Below, piece by piece: positions 42,580 through 51,359 of a stretch of DNA of 64,000 nucleotides. The position numbers were made by a program, and so were the translations under genes. Below the pieces are notes generated by a model. The model worked only from the letters and a program-made list of their open reading frames with translations. It searched no databases and was not told the origin of the DNA. This DNA is from Aliidiomarina soli (GTDB lineage: Bacteria; Pseudomonadota; Gammaproteobacteria; Enterobacterales; Alteromonadaceae): positions 248,001-312,000 of the forward strand of contig NZ_PIPO01000005.1 of the NCBI RefSeq assembly GCF_003986975.1, in the 5' to 3' direction. Position 1 is the first letter of the stretch, and each line of letters starts with the position of its first letter.

Positions 42580-43878
42580 ATGGCAACGCTGGCACCGAAA
42601 CGTGAGATTTTTGCTTGGGCGATGTATGACGTTGCCAATCAAGCCTACACCACGGTCGTAATTTCGTTCATTTACTCTGCGTTTTTCGTCACGTACATCG
42701 TTCCGGACAGCTACCGCTGGCAGGATGGCTACTGGTCGATGGCTCTGATTGGTTCGACCATCCTGGCTATGTTGCTGTCACCCTGGATCGGTCAGCGTAT
42801 CGACGAAGGGGCGAGCAAGAAACGTTTGCTGGCCTGGTCGACCCTGGTCTGTGCCGCCTTTACCTCTGCCCTGATTTGGGTTTCACCCGGTGATGTCTGG
42901 TTAGGGGTTGCGCTGATATTGGTCACCAACACCGCCTGGATGCTGGGCGAGGCCATTATTTCCTCGTTTTTACCTGATATTGCTAAGCGCAGTCAGATGG
43001 GCCTGATTTCCGGGATCGGCTGGGGTGTGGGCTACATTGGTGGCTTAATCAGCATGGTCTTGGTGACCATAGTGTTGGTTACGGCCAACCCGGAGCAGCA
43101 ACCTGAGCTGTATATCAGCCAGAACCAGTGGTCGATGTTTGCGATTTCGGTTTATTTTGTCCTCTTTGCATTGCCGACCTTTATTTTGCTTAAAGACCGT
43201 CGTCGGCCGGTACTGGCCAAGCACCAGCGACTGAGTTGGCGCTCGAGCCTGAATATTCAGTTGTTGCGTCAAAACCAGCCTATTTTATGGCGCTTCTTTA
43301 TGGCATTTGTGTTTTATATGGCCGGGGTGCAGACGGTCATTAAGTTTATTGGTATCTACAGTACTGGTGAATTGGGCCTGACTCAGGCGGATCTGGTCGG
43401 CGTGTTTCTGGCGACTCAGTTTAGTGCGATGGGCGGTGCGTTGGCGTTTGGTTTTGTCGAACACCGGATAGGGGCCCGGCCGACCCTTTTTGCGGTGATT
43501 GCAATCTGGCTGGTGGCCATTGTGGCAATGTATATGCTGCCGACACTGGTCGCCTGGTCCGGTATCGACGTGGCCCACCTCTTTATGGGCGTGGCCTTAT
43601 TGGCAGGCACCGGAATTGGTGCGATTCAGTCCTCTAGCCGCTCGCTGGTGGGGCAGTTAACCTCAGCCCGCTTAGGTGGCAGTGCGTTTGGCTGGTGGGG
43701 CGTGTTTAACCGGCTGGCCATGTTAATGGCGGCAAGCTTCGGGATTGTAGCTGATATCTTCAGCCGCCAGTCAGCATTGCTGATGGTGATTGGATTCTTT
43801 CTCGCTGGCGGCGTACTGTTGCTTCGGGTTCCGTTACAGGAAGGGCAACGACAGGCAGAGCAAGAGGATGCACACTAA
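42580..43878 (+). CDS. MFS transporter, UMF1/Atg22-like family
   Basis: The 432-residue protein has about twelve hydrophobic helices. The opening EIFAWAMYDVANQAYTTVVISFIYSAFF is the hallmark of the UMF1/Atg22-like permeases; DGYWSMALIGSTILAMLLSPWIGQRID follows. A hydrophilic loop lies near residues 190-230. The substrate is unknown; amino acids are exported by yeast Atg22. Its stop overlaps the start of the kinase gene by one base (TAATG). Confidence 0.87.
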   Translation: MATLAPKREIFAWAMYDVANQAYTTVVISFIYSAFFVTYIVPDSYRWQDGYWSMALIGSTILAMLLSPWIGQRIDEGASKKRLLAWSTLVCAAFTSALIWVSPGDVWLGVALILVTNTAWMLGEAIISSFLPDIAKRSQMGLISGIGWGVGYIGGLISMVLVTIVLVTANPEQQPELYISQNQWSMFAISVYFVLFALPTFILLKDRRRPVLAKHQRLSWRSSLNIQLLRQNQPILWRFFMAFVFYMAGVQTVIKFIGIYSTGELGLTQADLVGVFLATQFSAMGGALAFGFVEHRIGARPTLFAVIAIWLVAIVAMYMLPTLVAWSGIDVAHLFMGVALLAGTGIGAIQSSSRSLVGQLTSARLGGSAFGWWGVFNRLAMLMAASFGIVADIFSRQSALLMVIGFFLAGGVLLLRVPLQEGQRQAEQEDAH

Positions 43879-45137
43879 TGGATGCTGAGTTTAACTGGGT
43901 CGAACAGGTACCAGCACCGTATCTGGTGATGGATAGCAGCAACTGCATTGTAGCGGTCAACGAGGCGTGTCTGACGTTACTAGGGTATGGCAACGACGAG
44001 CTTATCGGAGTGTCATTCAGTAACCTGATGAATAAAGCCAACTGGCTGGCATGGCATAACATGGTGCAGCCTGCACTGGATAGCGGAAAGCCCGCCGAAC
44101 AATACAGCATGCGATTGCAGCAGCAAAACGGCGAACCGGTTTCATTGCTGTTGAGTGCTAAACAACAGTCTGATGTTATTCACCTGACCCTCACGCCTTA
44201 TGAAACCCGGATTAATATGGAGCGTAGTCTGATTGCGCAGCGCAATGAGGTTCGCGAGTCGGCCCAGGCGCTGACCCGTGAGCAAGCGTCGTTACTGGCC
44301 CGGCAGTCGCAGCAGGCTGAACTGATTCGTAAATTAGAAGACGTGAATAGCAACTTTGTGCAGACCGAGAAAATGGCGGCGATTGGCCAACTGGCAGCAG
44401 GGGTGGCTCATGAGATTAATAACCCGATTGGCTATGTTTATTCGAATCTGCAGACCATGGCTGAATACGTCGATGACCTGCGCCAGATTATCGAGGCGAT
44501 TGACCATGTTGACTCGGTAGACGAACTGAAACGGCTGAAAAAGACCCTCGATTACGATTTCATTCGCACCGATGTCAGCGCGCTGCTGCGGGAATCGGAA
44601 GAAGGCATTGAACGGGTAAAACATATTATTACCGCACTCAAAGACTTCTCTCGCCAGGACGAGTGTGAAATGCAGCGGGCGAATATTAATAAAGCCGTTG
44701 AAACCACCATCAGCGTGGCCTGGAACGAGCTTAAGTATAAAGCTGAAGTTCATACCTCGTTAGCCGATATACCTGATGTGTGCTGCAATCTGGGGCAAAT
44801 TAATCAGGTGTTTATGAACCTGTTGGTCAATGCGGCGCAGGCGATTGAAAAGTTCGGCAATATTTATGTGGAGACAGTGGTCGCAGGTGATACTGTAGAA
44901 ATCTCCATCCGCGATGATGGAAGCGGTATCAGTGATGAGCAGATGCCGCGGATCTTCGAGCCCTTTTATACCTCGAAACCGGTTGGCGAAGGCACCGGGT
45001 TGGGTCTCGCTCTGACCTATAACATTGTCAAAAAGCATGGTGGAACCCTTCGGGTCGACAGCAAAGTAGGGCAGGGAACTTGTTTTACCGTGGTATTGCC
45101 GGTTGCTGGCATTCAACAAGCCCAAACCGAGGCTTAA
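43878..45137 (+). CDS. PAS-domain sensor histidine kinase
   Basis: The 419-residue soluble kinase has an N-terminal PAS domain (about 8-115, PAPYLVMDSSNCIVAVNEACLTLLGYGNDELIG) and a coiled coil (about 120-160). The H box is MAAIGQLAAGVAHEINNPIG, and the ATP domain has N box NLLVNAAQAIEKFG, DDGSGI and GTGLGLALT. No membrane helix is visible, so the signal is intracellular. Being two genes after the RsbQ-like hydrolase, it may take the place of RsbP as ligand sensor. The partner response regulator gene follows. Confidence 0.92.
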   Translation: MDAEFNWVEQVPAPYLVMDSSNCIVAVNEACLTLLGYGNDELIGVSFSNLMNKANWLAWHNMVQPALDSGKPAEQYSMRLQQQNGEPVSLLLSAKQQSDVIHLTLTPYETRINMERSLIAQRNEVRESAQALTREQASLLARQSQQAELIRKLEDVNSNFVQTEKMAAIGQLAAGVAHEINNPIGYVYSNLQTMAEYVDDLRQIIEAIDHVDSVDELKRLKKTLDYDFIRTDVSALLRESEEGIERVKHIITALKDFSRQDECEMQRANINKAVETTISVAWNELKYKAEVHTSLADIPDVCCNLGQINQVFMNLLVNAAQAIEKFGNIYVETVVAGDTVEISIRDDGSGISDEQMPRIFEPFYTSKPVGEGTGLGLALTYNIVKKHGGTLRVDSKVGQGTCFTVVLPVAGIQQAQTEA

Positions 45138-45165
45138 TCCGAAAACGAAAGGAACAGGAAAGACC

Positions 45166-46539
45166 ATGGCGACAACGACGATTCGAGTCTTGTTAGTAGA
45201 TGATGAAAGCAATGTGTTGAGCTCACTTCAGCGCCTGCTTCGCAACGAAAGCATGCAGATCCATACGGCCGGGAGTGGCAAAGACGCGCTGGCGCTAATG
45301 GAATCTGAAGAAATCGATATTCTGGTGTCCGATTCAAGGATGCCGGAAATGGATGGTAGCGAACTGCTAACCCTGGTGCAGAAGCGCTGGCCGCGCTGTA
45401 TTCGCATCCTGCTGACTGGCTATCCGGAAATGGAAAGCCTGATTAAAAGTATTAATCAGGGGCATCTATATCGCTTTATTCAGAAGCCGTGGAATGATGA
45501 TGAAGTGCGCGGCGTGCTGCGCCAGGCTGCCCGCCTGGCCTACGCTGAGCGCGAACGGAGCCGGTTGACTAAGTTGATCCAGGCACGCAACCGCAAGCTG
45601 CGTGACCTTAACCAGCAATTGGAACTTAGCGTTACTAAACGCACCAATGCCCTGCGTAAAGCCATCCAGTTACGCGACAAAGCGTATAAAAAGCTGGAAA
45701 AGAGTTACATGAATTCGACAGAGGTCTTCGCTGCATTGATTAACCAGCGGCTGCCGAAGTCTCGTCAGACCAACGGCAAGGTCAGCGCTTTGGTCAAAGC
45801 CTATGCTGAAGAGTCTGGTTGGGATGCCGCCCGGATCAACGATATGACCATGGCGGCGGCTTTATATAATCTGGGTAAGGTTACCTGGAGTGACGAACAC
45901 CTGATGACGCCCAGTGATACCTTTCGGGGCCGTGACCGGGACAAATTCCGAACCTATCCGGAACTGGGAGAAAGCTTATTGATGTCGCTGGAGCCATTGC
46001 AGCGGGCCGCTATTATTATCCGGCATCACCAGGAGCGCTGGGACGGTCGCGGCTTTCCGGGGCAACTGGAAGGACGCAACATCCCTGAAGAGTCACGTTT
46101 ATTAAAGCTTGCGGTAGACTTTATTGAGCTGCAACGGGGCATGATCCTGGACCGTCTAATGAACCGGGATGATGCACTGGAGAACCTGGGGATTTTTGCT
46201 GACCGTGTCTATGACCCGGATATGACAGCGCGTTTTATTGCTCTGGTGCATGATAAAGCGCCGGATCTGGAACCCTTACCGGATGGTGTTATTTCCTGTC
46301 GTCTGAACCAGTTAAAAGCCGGCATGTTGGTGAAGAGCAACTTGCTGACCGACAGTGGGTTTTTGTTGCTCAATGCCGGCAGCGTACTGACACCGGGCAT
46401 GATTGAAAAGCTGATGGTGTTTGAGCGTACCCGACGTGAACATTATCAGGTGCATATCGATGTCTCCAGTGATGAGCATGTGACGCCGGACGATGAAGCC
46501 TCTGAATCCGCTGAGACGAGCGGTAGCCAGGACTCATGA
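45166..46539 (+). CDS. Response regulator with a degenerate HD-GYP domain
   Basis: From the ATG at 45166 the product is 457 residues. The REC domain (about 5-125) has the acidic pair VDDE, phospho-Asp in DILVSDSRMPEMDG and Lys in IQKPW. A coiled linker leads to an HD-GYP-like region (about 190-375). There the HD pair is replaced (LYNLGKV) and HPxxG is TYPELGE, although HHQERWDGRGFPGQL is kept. Metal binding and c-di-GMP hydrolysis are thus doubtful. The frame opens earlier at 45103, but that overlaps the kinase gene. Confidence 0.9.
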   Translation: MATTTIRVLLVDDESNVLSSLQRLLRNESMQIHTAGSGKDALALMESEEIDILVSDSRMPEMDGSELLTLVQKRWPRCIRILLTGYPEMESLIKSINQGHLYRFIQKPWNDDEVRGVLRQAARLAYAERERSRLTKLIQARNRKLRDLNQQLELSVTKRTNALRKAIQLRDKAYKKLEKSYMNSTEVFAALINQRLPKSRQTNGKVSALVKAYAEESGWDAARINDMTMAAALYNLGKVTWSDEHLMTPSDTFRGRDRDKFRTYPELGESLLMSLEPLQRAAIIIRHHQERWDGRGFPGQLEGRNIPEESRLLKLAVDFIELQRGMILDRLMNRDDALENLGIFADRVYDPDMTARFIALVHDKAPDLEPLPDGVISCRLNQLKAGMLVKSNLLTDSGFLLLNAGSVLTPGMIEKLMVFERTRREHYQVHIDVSSDEHVTPDDEASESAETSGSQDS

Positions 46540-48632
46540 CGCAACGCCCGCAGTTGCCGATCGCCAGTATGGTAGGCGCGCTTGACGCCATGCCGGTGAG
46601 TGTCATTATCGCCGACGCAAAGGTAGCGGACATGCCCATTGTCTATACCAATCCCGCCTTTGAGGCGTTAACCGGTTACACCAGTGACGAGGCCCGGGGT
46701 AGAAACTGCCGTTTTCTGCAGGGGCCGGATACTGCGACCGAGGAGGTCACCCGGGTTCGACGAGCGTTGCATAACGGGCAGTCGGTGCAGGCGGTTTTAC
46801 GTAATTACCGCAAAGACGGCGAGGCGTTCTGGAATGAATTAACCCTGGTGCCTTTGCTTGATGCAGAGGATTCGCTGGTATTTTATATGGGGGTGTCCCG
46901 TGACGCGACCCGCGAGGCGAACTTAAGCGCAGAGCTGGATCATTACACCAGCCATGACCCTTTAACTGGCCTGCCTAACCGGGCGCTGCTGGAAGAACGT
47001 CTGGAACAAAGCGTACGCCTGAGTCAGCGTTATAAACGGGAACTGGCGGTGGTGTACCTGGATCTGGATGGCTTTAAACCGATCAACGACCACTTTGGCC
47101 ATCATTTCGGCGACCGTTTATTGCAGAAAGTAGCGAAGCGGCTGCAAGCCCTGATCCGACCCGGCGACACCCTGGCACGGGTTGAAGGCGATGAATTCGC
47201 GATAGTGTTATCCGATCTGGCGAACGCCACCGATGTAGTGATTATACTCGAACGTATTCTGGCTCAGGTAGCCGAACCTATGAACGTCAGCGGCATGGAC
47301 GTGCAGCTGTCGGCGTCTATCGGGGTGACCCTGAGCTCCGACGAGGTGGAAGACCCAATGGTCCTGATCCAGCAGGCGGATTTGGCGATGTACCAGGCGA
47401 AACAACGCGGGCGTAATAACTTCCAGTGGTACAGCGGTGACCTTAACGCCTCAGTGGCGCAGTTTATTAATATTCGCAATCAACTTTCGAAGGCGATCGA
47501 AACCGATCAGTTTAGCCTGGTCTACCAGCCGAAGTTTGATTTACGCAGCGGCCAGTGTACCGGTGTGGAAGCGCTGGCGCGCTGGACTCACCCGGTGCTG
47601 GGGGAGGTCTCTCCTAACGAATTTATTCCGGTAGCAGAAAAGACTGGTTTAATCGTACCCTTTAGCGAATGGGTCATTCGCCGGGCGGCCGCGGACTTTA
47701 AACGGCTGGTTTTAGCAGACCCTGATTTGCCTAGTGTGTCGGTCAATATCTCCCCATTGCATTTTCTTCGTGAACACTTTGTCGAGCGCCTGGCCGAACT
47801 GCTGACCGAATGTCAGTTGGATGCACAGTACCTTGATATTGAAGTGACTGAATCAGTGCTGCTAAAAGACCCTGAAACTACGGTGCGCAAAATGCTGGCG
47901 CTGAAGGAACTTGGTGTGCATCTGTCATTGGATGATTTTGGCACTGGCTTTTCAAGCCTTAATTACCTCAAACGGCTGCCCATAGACACCCTTAAAATTG
48001 ACCGCAGTTTTATTGCTGATCTTGCGCACAATAAAGGTGACGCGGCGATCATTCAGGGTATTGTGTCGATGGCGCATCACCTTAATATGAAGGTGGTTGC
48101 TGAAGGCATCGAGACCAAGGCACAGTACAGCTTTTTACGTCGCGCGTTGTGCGATGAAATGCAGGGTTACTACCGCGCACGGCCGATGCCTCTGGAGGAA
48201 GTCGCTCAGTTTCTGGAGTTACATGAGGGGCTGACAGAGCCGGAAGACGATGAAAAGCGGCCGACACTGTTGCTGGTGGATGATGAGCCGAATGTACTGC
48301 GTTCTCTGAACCGTCTGTTACGCCGTGACGGGTATCACGTACTGACGGCGGAAACCGCTGATGAGGCATTCGAATTGTTGGCTCAACACCAGGTTCAGGT
48401 GATAATTTCTGATCAGCGGATGCGCCATATGAACGGAACCGAGCTGCTTAACCATGTTAAGTCAATGTACCCGGGTATTGTGCGCATTGTGTTGTCTGGC
48501 TATATGGATCTGGAGTCGGTCACCGCGGCGATTAATCAGGGACAAATCTATAAATTCTTAACCAAGCCTTGGGACGACAAAGAATTACGCGAAGTCGTGC
48601 GCAAAGCGGTACGTTTGGCTGAGGTGCCATGA
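46536..48632 (+). CDS. LOV-GGDEF-EAL-REC blue-light c-di-GMP protein
   Basis: The 698-residue protein starts with a LOV-type PAS domain (about 15-125) bearing GRNCRFLQG, the flavin-adduct cysteine motif of blue-light photoreceptors. FWNELTLVPL and GVSRDATREA complete the domain. GGDEF (about 140-300) has VEGDEF, a slightly altered signature. EAL (about 320-560) keeps VEALARW, Asn in SVNISPLHF, VTES, LDDFGTGFSS and LKIDRSF. A C-terminal REC (about 575-695) has VDDE, phospho-Asp in VIISDQRMRHMNG and KPWDD. Thus light and phosphorylation can both set c-di-GMP levels. The start overlaps the preceding gene by 4 bases. Confidence 0.94.
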   Translation: MTQRPQLPIASMVGALDAMPVSVIIADAKVADMPIVYTNPAFEALTGYTSDEARGRNCRFLQGPDTATEEVTRVRRALHNGQSVQAVLRNYRKDGEAFWNELTLVPLLDAEDSLVFYMGVSRDATREANLSAELDHYTSHDPLTGLPNRALLEERLEQSVRLSQRYKRELAVVYLDLDGFKPINDHFGHHFGDRLLQKVAKRLQALIRPGDTLARVEGDEFAIVLSDLANATDVVIILERILAQVAEPMNVSGMDVQLSASIGVTLSSDEVEDPMVLIQQADLAMYQAKQRGRNNFQWYSGDLNASVAQFINIRNQLSKAIETDQFSLVYQPKFDLRSGQCTGVEALARWTHPVLGEVSPNEFIPVAEKTGLIVPFSEWVIRRAAADFKRLVLADPDLPSVSVNISPLHFLREHFVERLAELLTECQLDAQYLDIEVTESVLLKDPETTVRKMLALKELGVHLSLDDFGTGFSSLNYLKRLPIDTLKIDRSFIADLAHNKGDAAIIQGIVSMAHHLNMKVVAEGIETKAQYSFLRRALCDEMQGYYRARPMPLEEVAQFLELHEGLTEPEDDEKRPTLLLVDDEPNVLRSLNRLLRRDGYHVLTAETADEAFELLAQHQVQVIISDQRMRHMNGTELLNHVKSMYPGIVRIVLSGYMDLESVTAAINQGQIYKFLTKPWDDKELREVVRKAVRLAEVP

Positions 48633-49705
48633 TGAAAAAATCTATCCTGGTGGCGCTGTTATGTGGCGTTGTGTTGAGTGGGTGTAGCGGGCAGGACGAG
48701 CCTCCTCAAGTTGATGAATCAGGCTTGCCGAGGCTGAATATCGACCCGTTTCGGGTAACCGTTTCCGGCTTGTCGTCCGGTGCCTATATGGCGCAGCAGT
48801 TTCATTTTGCTCATAGCGAACGGGTGCGCGGCGCCGCACTATTAGCAGGCGGCCCCTATGACTGCGCTCAGGGCAGTCTGGCGACTGCGTTAACTCAGTG
48901 CATGGGGAATGGCACTAACCCGCCGGACAGCGAGCAATTGCTGGCCCTTATACGACAGCGTGCTGACCAACGCACGATCCAGCCACTGGCAAATTTGCGC
49001 CAGGATCAGGTCTGGCTGTTTCGCGGGCAACGCGATCAAACTGTCGGCGACGCGATATTCAACCGCGCCCAGGACGTCTACCAGCAGTTTGTTGAGCCAG
49101 CGAATATCGAGCAGATAACCCGTGCCGAAACTGGCCATCTGTGGCCGACACTAACCAGTGGCGGCGATTGTGCGGGCAGCGAGTCCCCGTACCTCGGCAA
49201 TTGCAACTACGACGCGGCTGGCGAGTTACTGGCGGCCTTGTATGGCTACTTACATGAACCGGGTTCCGGCGAGCGTGCGCTGGTGACCTTTAACCAGCAC
49301 ATGGCTGGCGGCCGTTTCGCCGACAGCCTGGCCGATGAAGGCTATTTGTATGTCCCTGAGGAATGCGCGCAAGGGCAAGCGTGCAGCCTGCATATTAGCT
49401 TCCATGGCTGCAACCAGCATAGCGCCGCGGTGGGTGACCGTTTTGCCCGTGAGTCAGGGCTCAACCGATGGGCAGACAGCAACCGGCTGGTTATTCTGTA
49501 CCCTCAGGTGCGGCCGTCTACGACGGAGCCAATGAACCCACAGGGTTGCTGGGACTGGTGGGGATATACAGGTGCCGACTACGCCACGCTGGATGGCCTG
49601 CAAATTGAAGCAGTACTAAAGATGATTAATCGAATGGCAGGCGTTAATGTAAACACTGATGTAGACATGAACGCAGACACAGAAACTGGTACGCCGGAGG
49701 ACTAA
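48629..49705 (+). CDS. PHB-depolymerase-like lipoprotein
   Basis: The 358-residue product has a lipoprotein signal (ALLCGVVLSGCSG, lipobox Cys near residue 20). The hydrolase core has the nucleophile in VSGLSSGAYMAQQFHFAHSE, GCNQHS in SFHGCNQHSAAVGDRFARESG, and CWDWWGYTG. It resembles poly(3-hydroxybutyrate) depolymerases and related esterases. A lipid anchor suggests it acts in the periplasm or on the cell surface. An acidic, low-complexity tail (NVNTDVDMNADTETG) ends it. It overlaps the LOV gene by 4 bases. Confidence 0.87.
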   Translation: MMKKSILVALLCGVVLSGCSGQDEPPQVDESGLPRLNIDPFRVTVSGLSSGAYMAQQFHFAHSERVRGAALLAGGPYDCAQGSLATALTQCMGNGTNPPDSEQLLALIRQRADQRTIQPLANLRQDQVWLFRGQRDQTVGDAIFNRAQDVYQQFVEPANIEQITRAETGHLWPTLTSGGDCAGSESPYLGNCNYDAAGELLAALYGYLHEPGSGERALVTFNQHMAGGRFADSLADEGYLYVPEECAQGQACSLHISFHGCNQHSAAVGDRFARESGLNRWADSNRLVILYPQVRPSTTEPMNPQGCWDWWGYTGADYATLDGLQIEAVLKMINRMAGVNVNTDVDMNADTETGTPED

Positions 49706-49706
49706 C

Positions 49707-51080
49707 TCATGCTGAATGTGATGCTTTTTCACCGGCGACACGACGGTAGTTGAGCGGCAACTGCATGCTAACGGTGAGCCCTTGACCGGGCTGACTGCTT
49801 AACGCCAGTTCGCCCCCTAACTGCTGATGGACCAGATTGAACACGATCGACAGACCGAGCCCAGATCCACCCCCGGTGCGGTTGGTAGTAAAAAACGGTT
49901 CAAAGGCGTGTTCTAAGTTACTGCCGGACATGCCTTTCCCATTATCCCGGTAAATGCAGTAAAGCACCTGTTCATCATGCTCACAGTGGATATCTATACG
50001 TGGTGAGCGAAGCTGGCCGGATTCTGCGAACGCATGCTCACAGGTGTTGGTAATCAGGTTGGTGAAAATTTGCGCCAGCGCACCAGGGTAGGTCGTCACT
50101 TCTAAATCATTCGGGCAGTCAATGACCACCTGCGGCGCATAACGTTTTAACAACGGGCGCAGACTGGCCACAATGGTATGTAGGTAGGGGCCTAGCAAGA
50201 AGGTCGAGAGTTCAAAGTGCGACTGGTCCACTGCGGTACGTTTAAAATTCTGCACTAAGCTACTGGCCCGGCGCAGATTGTTGCTTAGCAAGTCGTATGC
50301 TTGGGCTGTGTCGCTAAGGTAGTCATTAAGCTGGGTATGGGTGAGCGCTTTGTCGTCGAACGAACGCTGCAGCCGGCCGCGCATTTCTTCACAGTGACTA
50401 ATAGCGGTGACTGCCACGCCAAGGGGGGTGTTGACCTCGTGGGCCACACCCGCAACCAGTTTACCCAGGGCCGCCATTTTTTCCGCTTCCAGCAACTTGG
50501 CAGTGCGTTCCTGCACCTGTTGTTCAAGGGCCGCATTCTGTTGAATGAGCTGACGCTCGTAAAGGTTACGTTCGCAGGCAGACAAGGCCCGGCCGTAGAG
50601 GTCGGCGTGAGCGGCAACAAAGCGCACCTCGGGGGCGGTCCACTGGCGGCCATCACCGGTGTGCTCAGCACAGACAATACCGACCATTTCACCACGGTGA
50701 CGAATGGGGGCATCCAGCATAGAACTGATCCCTTCCGCTTGCAGGTAGTCGTCGCTGAATTCCAGAGTGGCCGGGTGATGGTGGGCATCGTCAGCAATAA
50801 TAGCGCGTTCACTGTGTAACGCGGCAAAGTAGCGGGGAAACGCCTGGCGAGTGATCTCAAAGGCTCCGTTCTGGCTAAACTGACCGTGGTGGAGTGCCAG
50901 TTTGACGGTTAGGGCAGTGCCCTTGCGGTTAAAAAACCAAATGCTCACCCTCTCGATTTGCAGCCCGCCCGCCAGGCTGCTCAGCAGTAACTCGCCGGCA
51001 GCATCAAGGTCGCCACTGTCGATGGTAGCGGACTGTGATACATAGAGCAGCTTATCATCCAGATGATTAAGCAAGGTCAT
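49707..51080 (-). CDS. GAF-domain sensor histidine kinase
   Basis: The 457-residue soluble kinase has a GAF domain (about 15-165, EGISSMLDAPIRHRGEMVGIVCAEHTG) and a coiled coil. The H box is MAALGKLVAGVAHEVNTPLGV, and the ATP domain has NLITNTCEHAF, DNGKGM and GGGSGLGLSIVFN. No membrane segment is seen. The ligand of the GAF domain is unknown. It converges with the depolymerase gene (one base between the stops) and is divergent from the second chemoreceptor gene. No receiver gene is next to it. Confidence 0.9.
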   Translation of the reverse strand: MTLLNHLDDKLLYVSQSATIDSGDLDAAGELLLSSLAGGLQIERVSIWFFNRKGTALTVKLALHHGQFSQNGAFEITRQAFPRYFAALHSERAIIADDAHHHPATLEFSDDYLQAEGISSMLDAPIRHRGEMVGIVCAEHTGDGRQWTAPEVRFVAAHADLYGRALSACERNLYERQLIQQNAALEQQVQERTAKLLEAEKMAALGKLVAGVAHEVNTPLGVAVTAISHCEEMRGRLQRSFDDKALTHTQLNDYLSDTAQAYDLLSNNLRRASSLVQNFKRTAVDQSHFELSTFLLGPYLHTIVASLRPLLKRYAPQVVIDCPNDLEVTTYPGALAQIFTNLITNTCEHAFAESGQLRSPRIDIHCEHDEQVLYCIYRDNGKGMSGSNLEHAFEPFFTTNRTGGGSGLGLSIVFNLVHQQLGGELALSSQPGQGLTVSMQLPLNYRRVAGEKASHSA

Positions 51081-51359
51081 CGACTGATTAATTCCTGATA
51101 GGTAGGCATTTGTTTAGCATACTCAATGGTGCAGCCAGTGCAACAAAAATAGCGCAGGGGTGGTGCGCTTGATGCAGCGCAAAAGGCGGTTTGTTTGCGG
51201 TTTTATTCAGTTAATTGTCGCTAACATCTGATAAAAGCATTCGATATACTAGCCTTTACAAAAAGTGCATTCAGCGGGTAGCGTAGGAAAAAATGCAGCA
51301 TTGCGACTCGCTTACAAGCAAAAAAATAAACCTAAAAACAATAAAAACCAGGGGATGTC

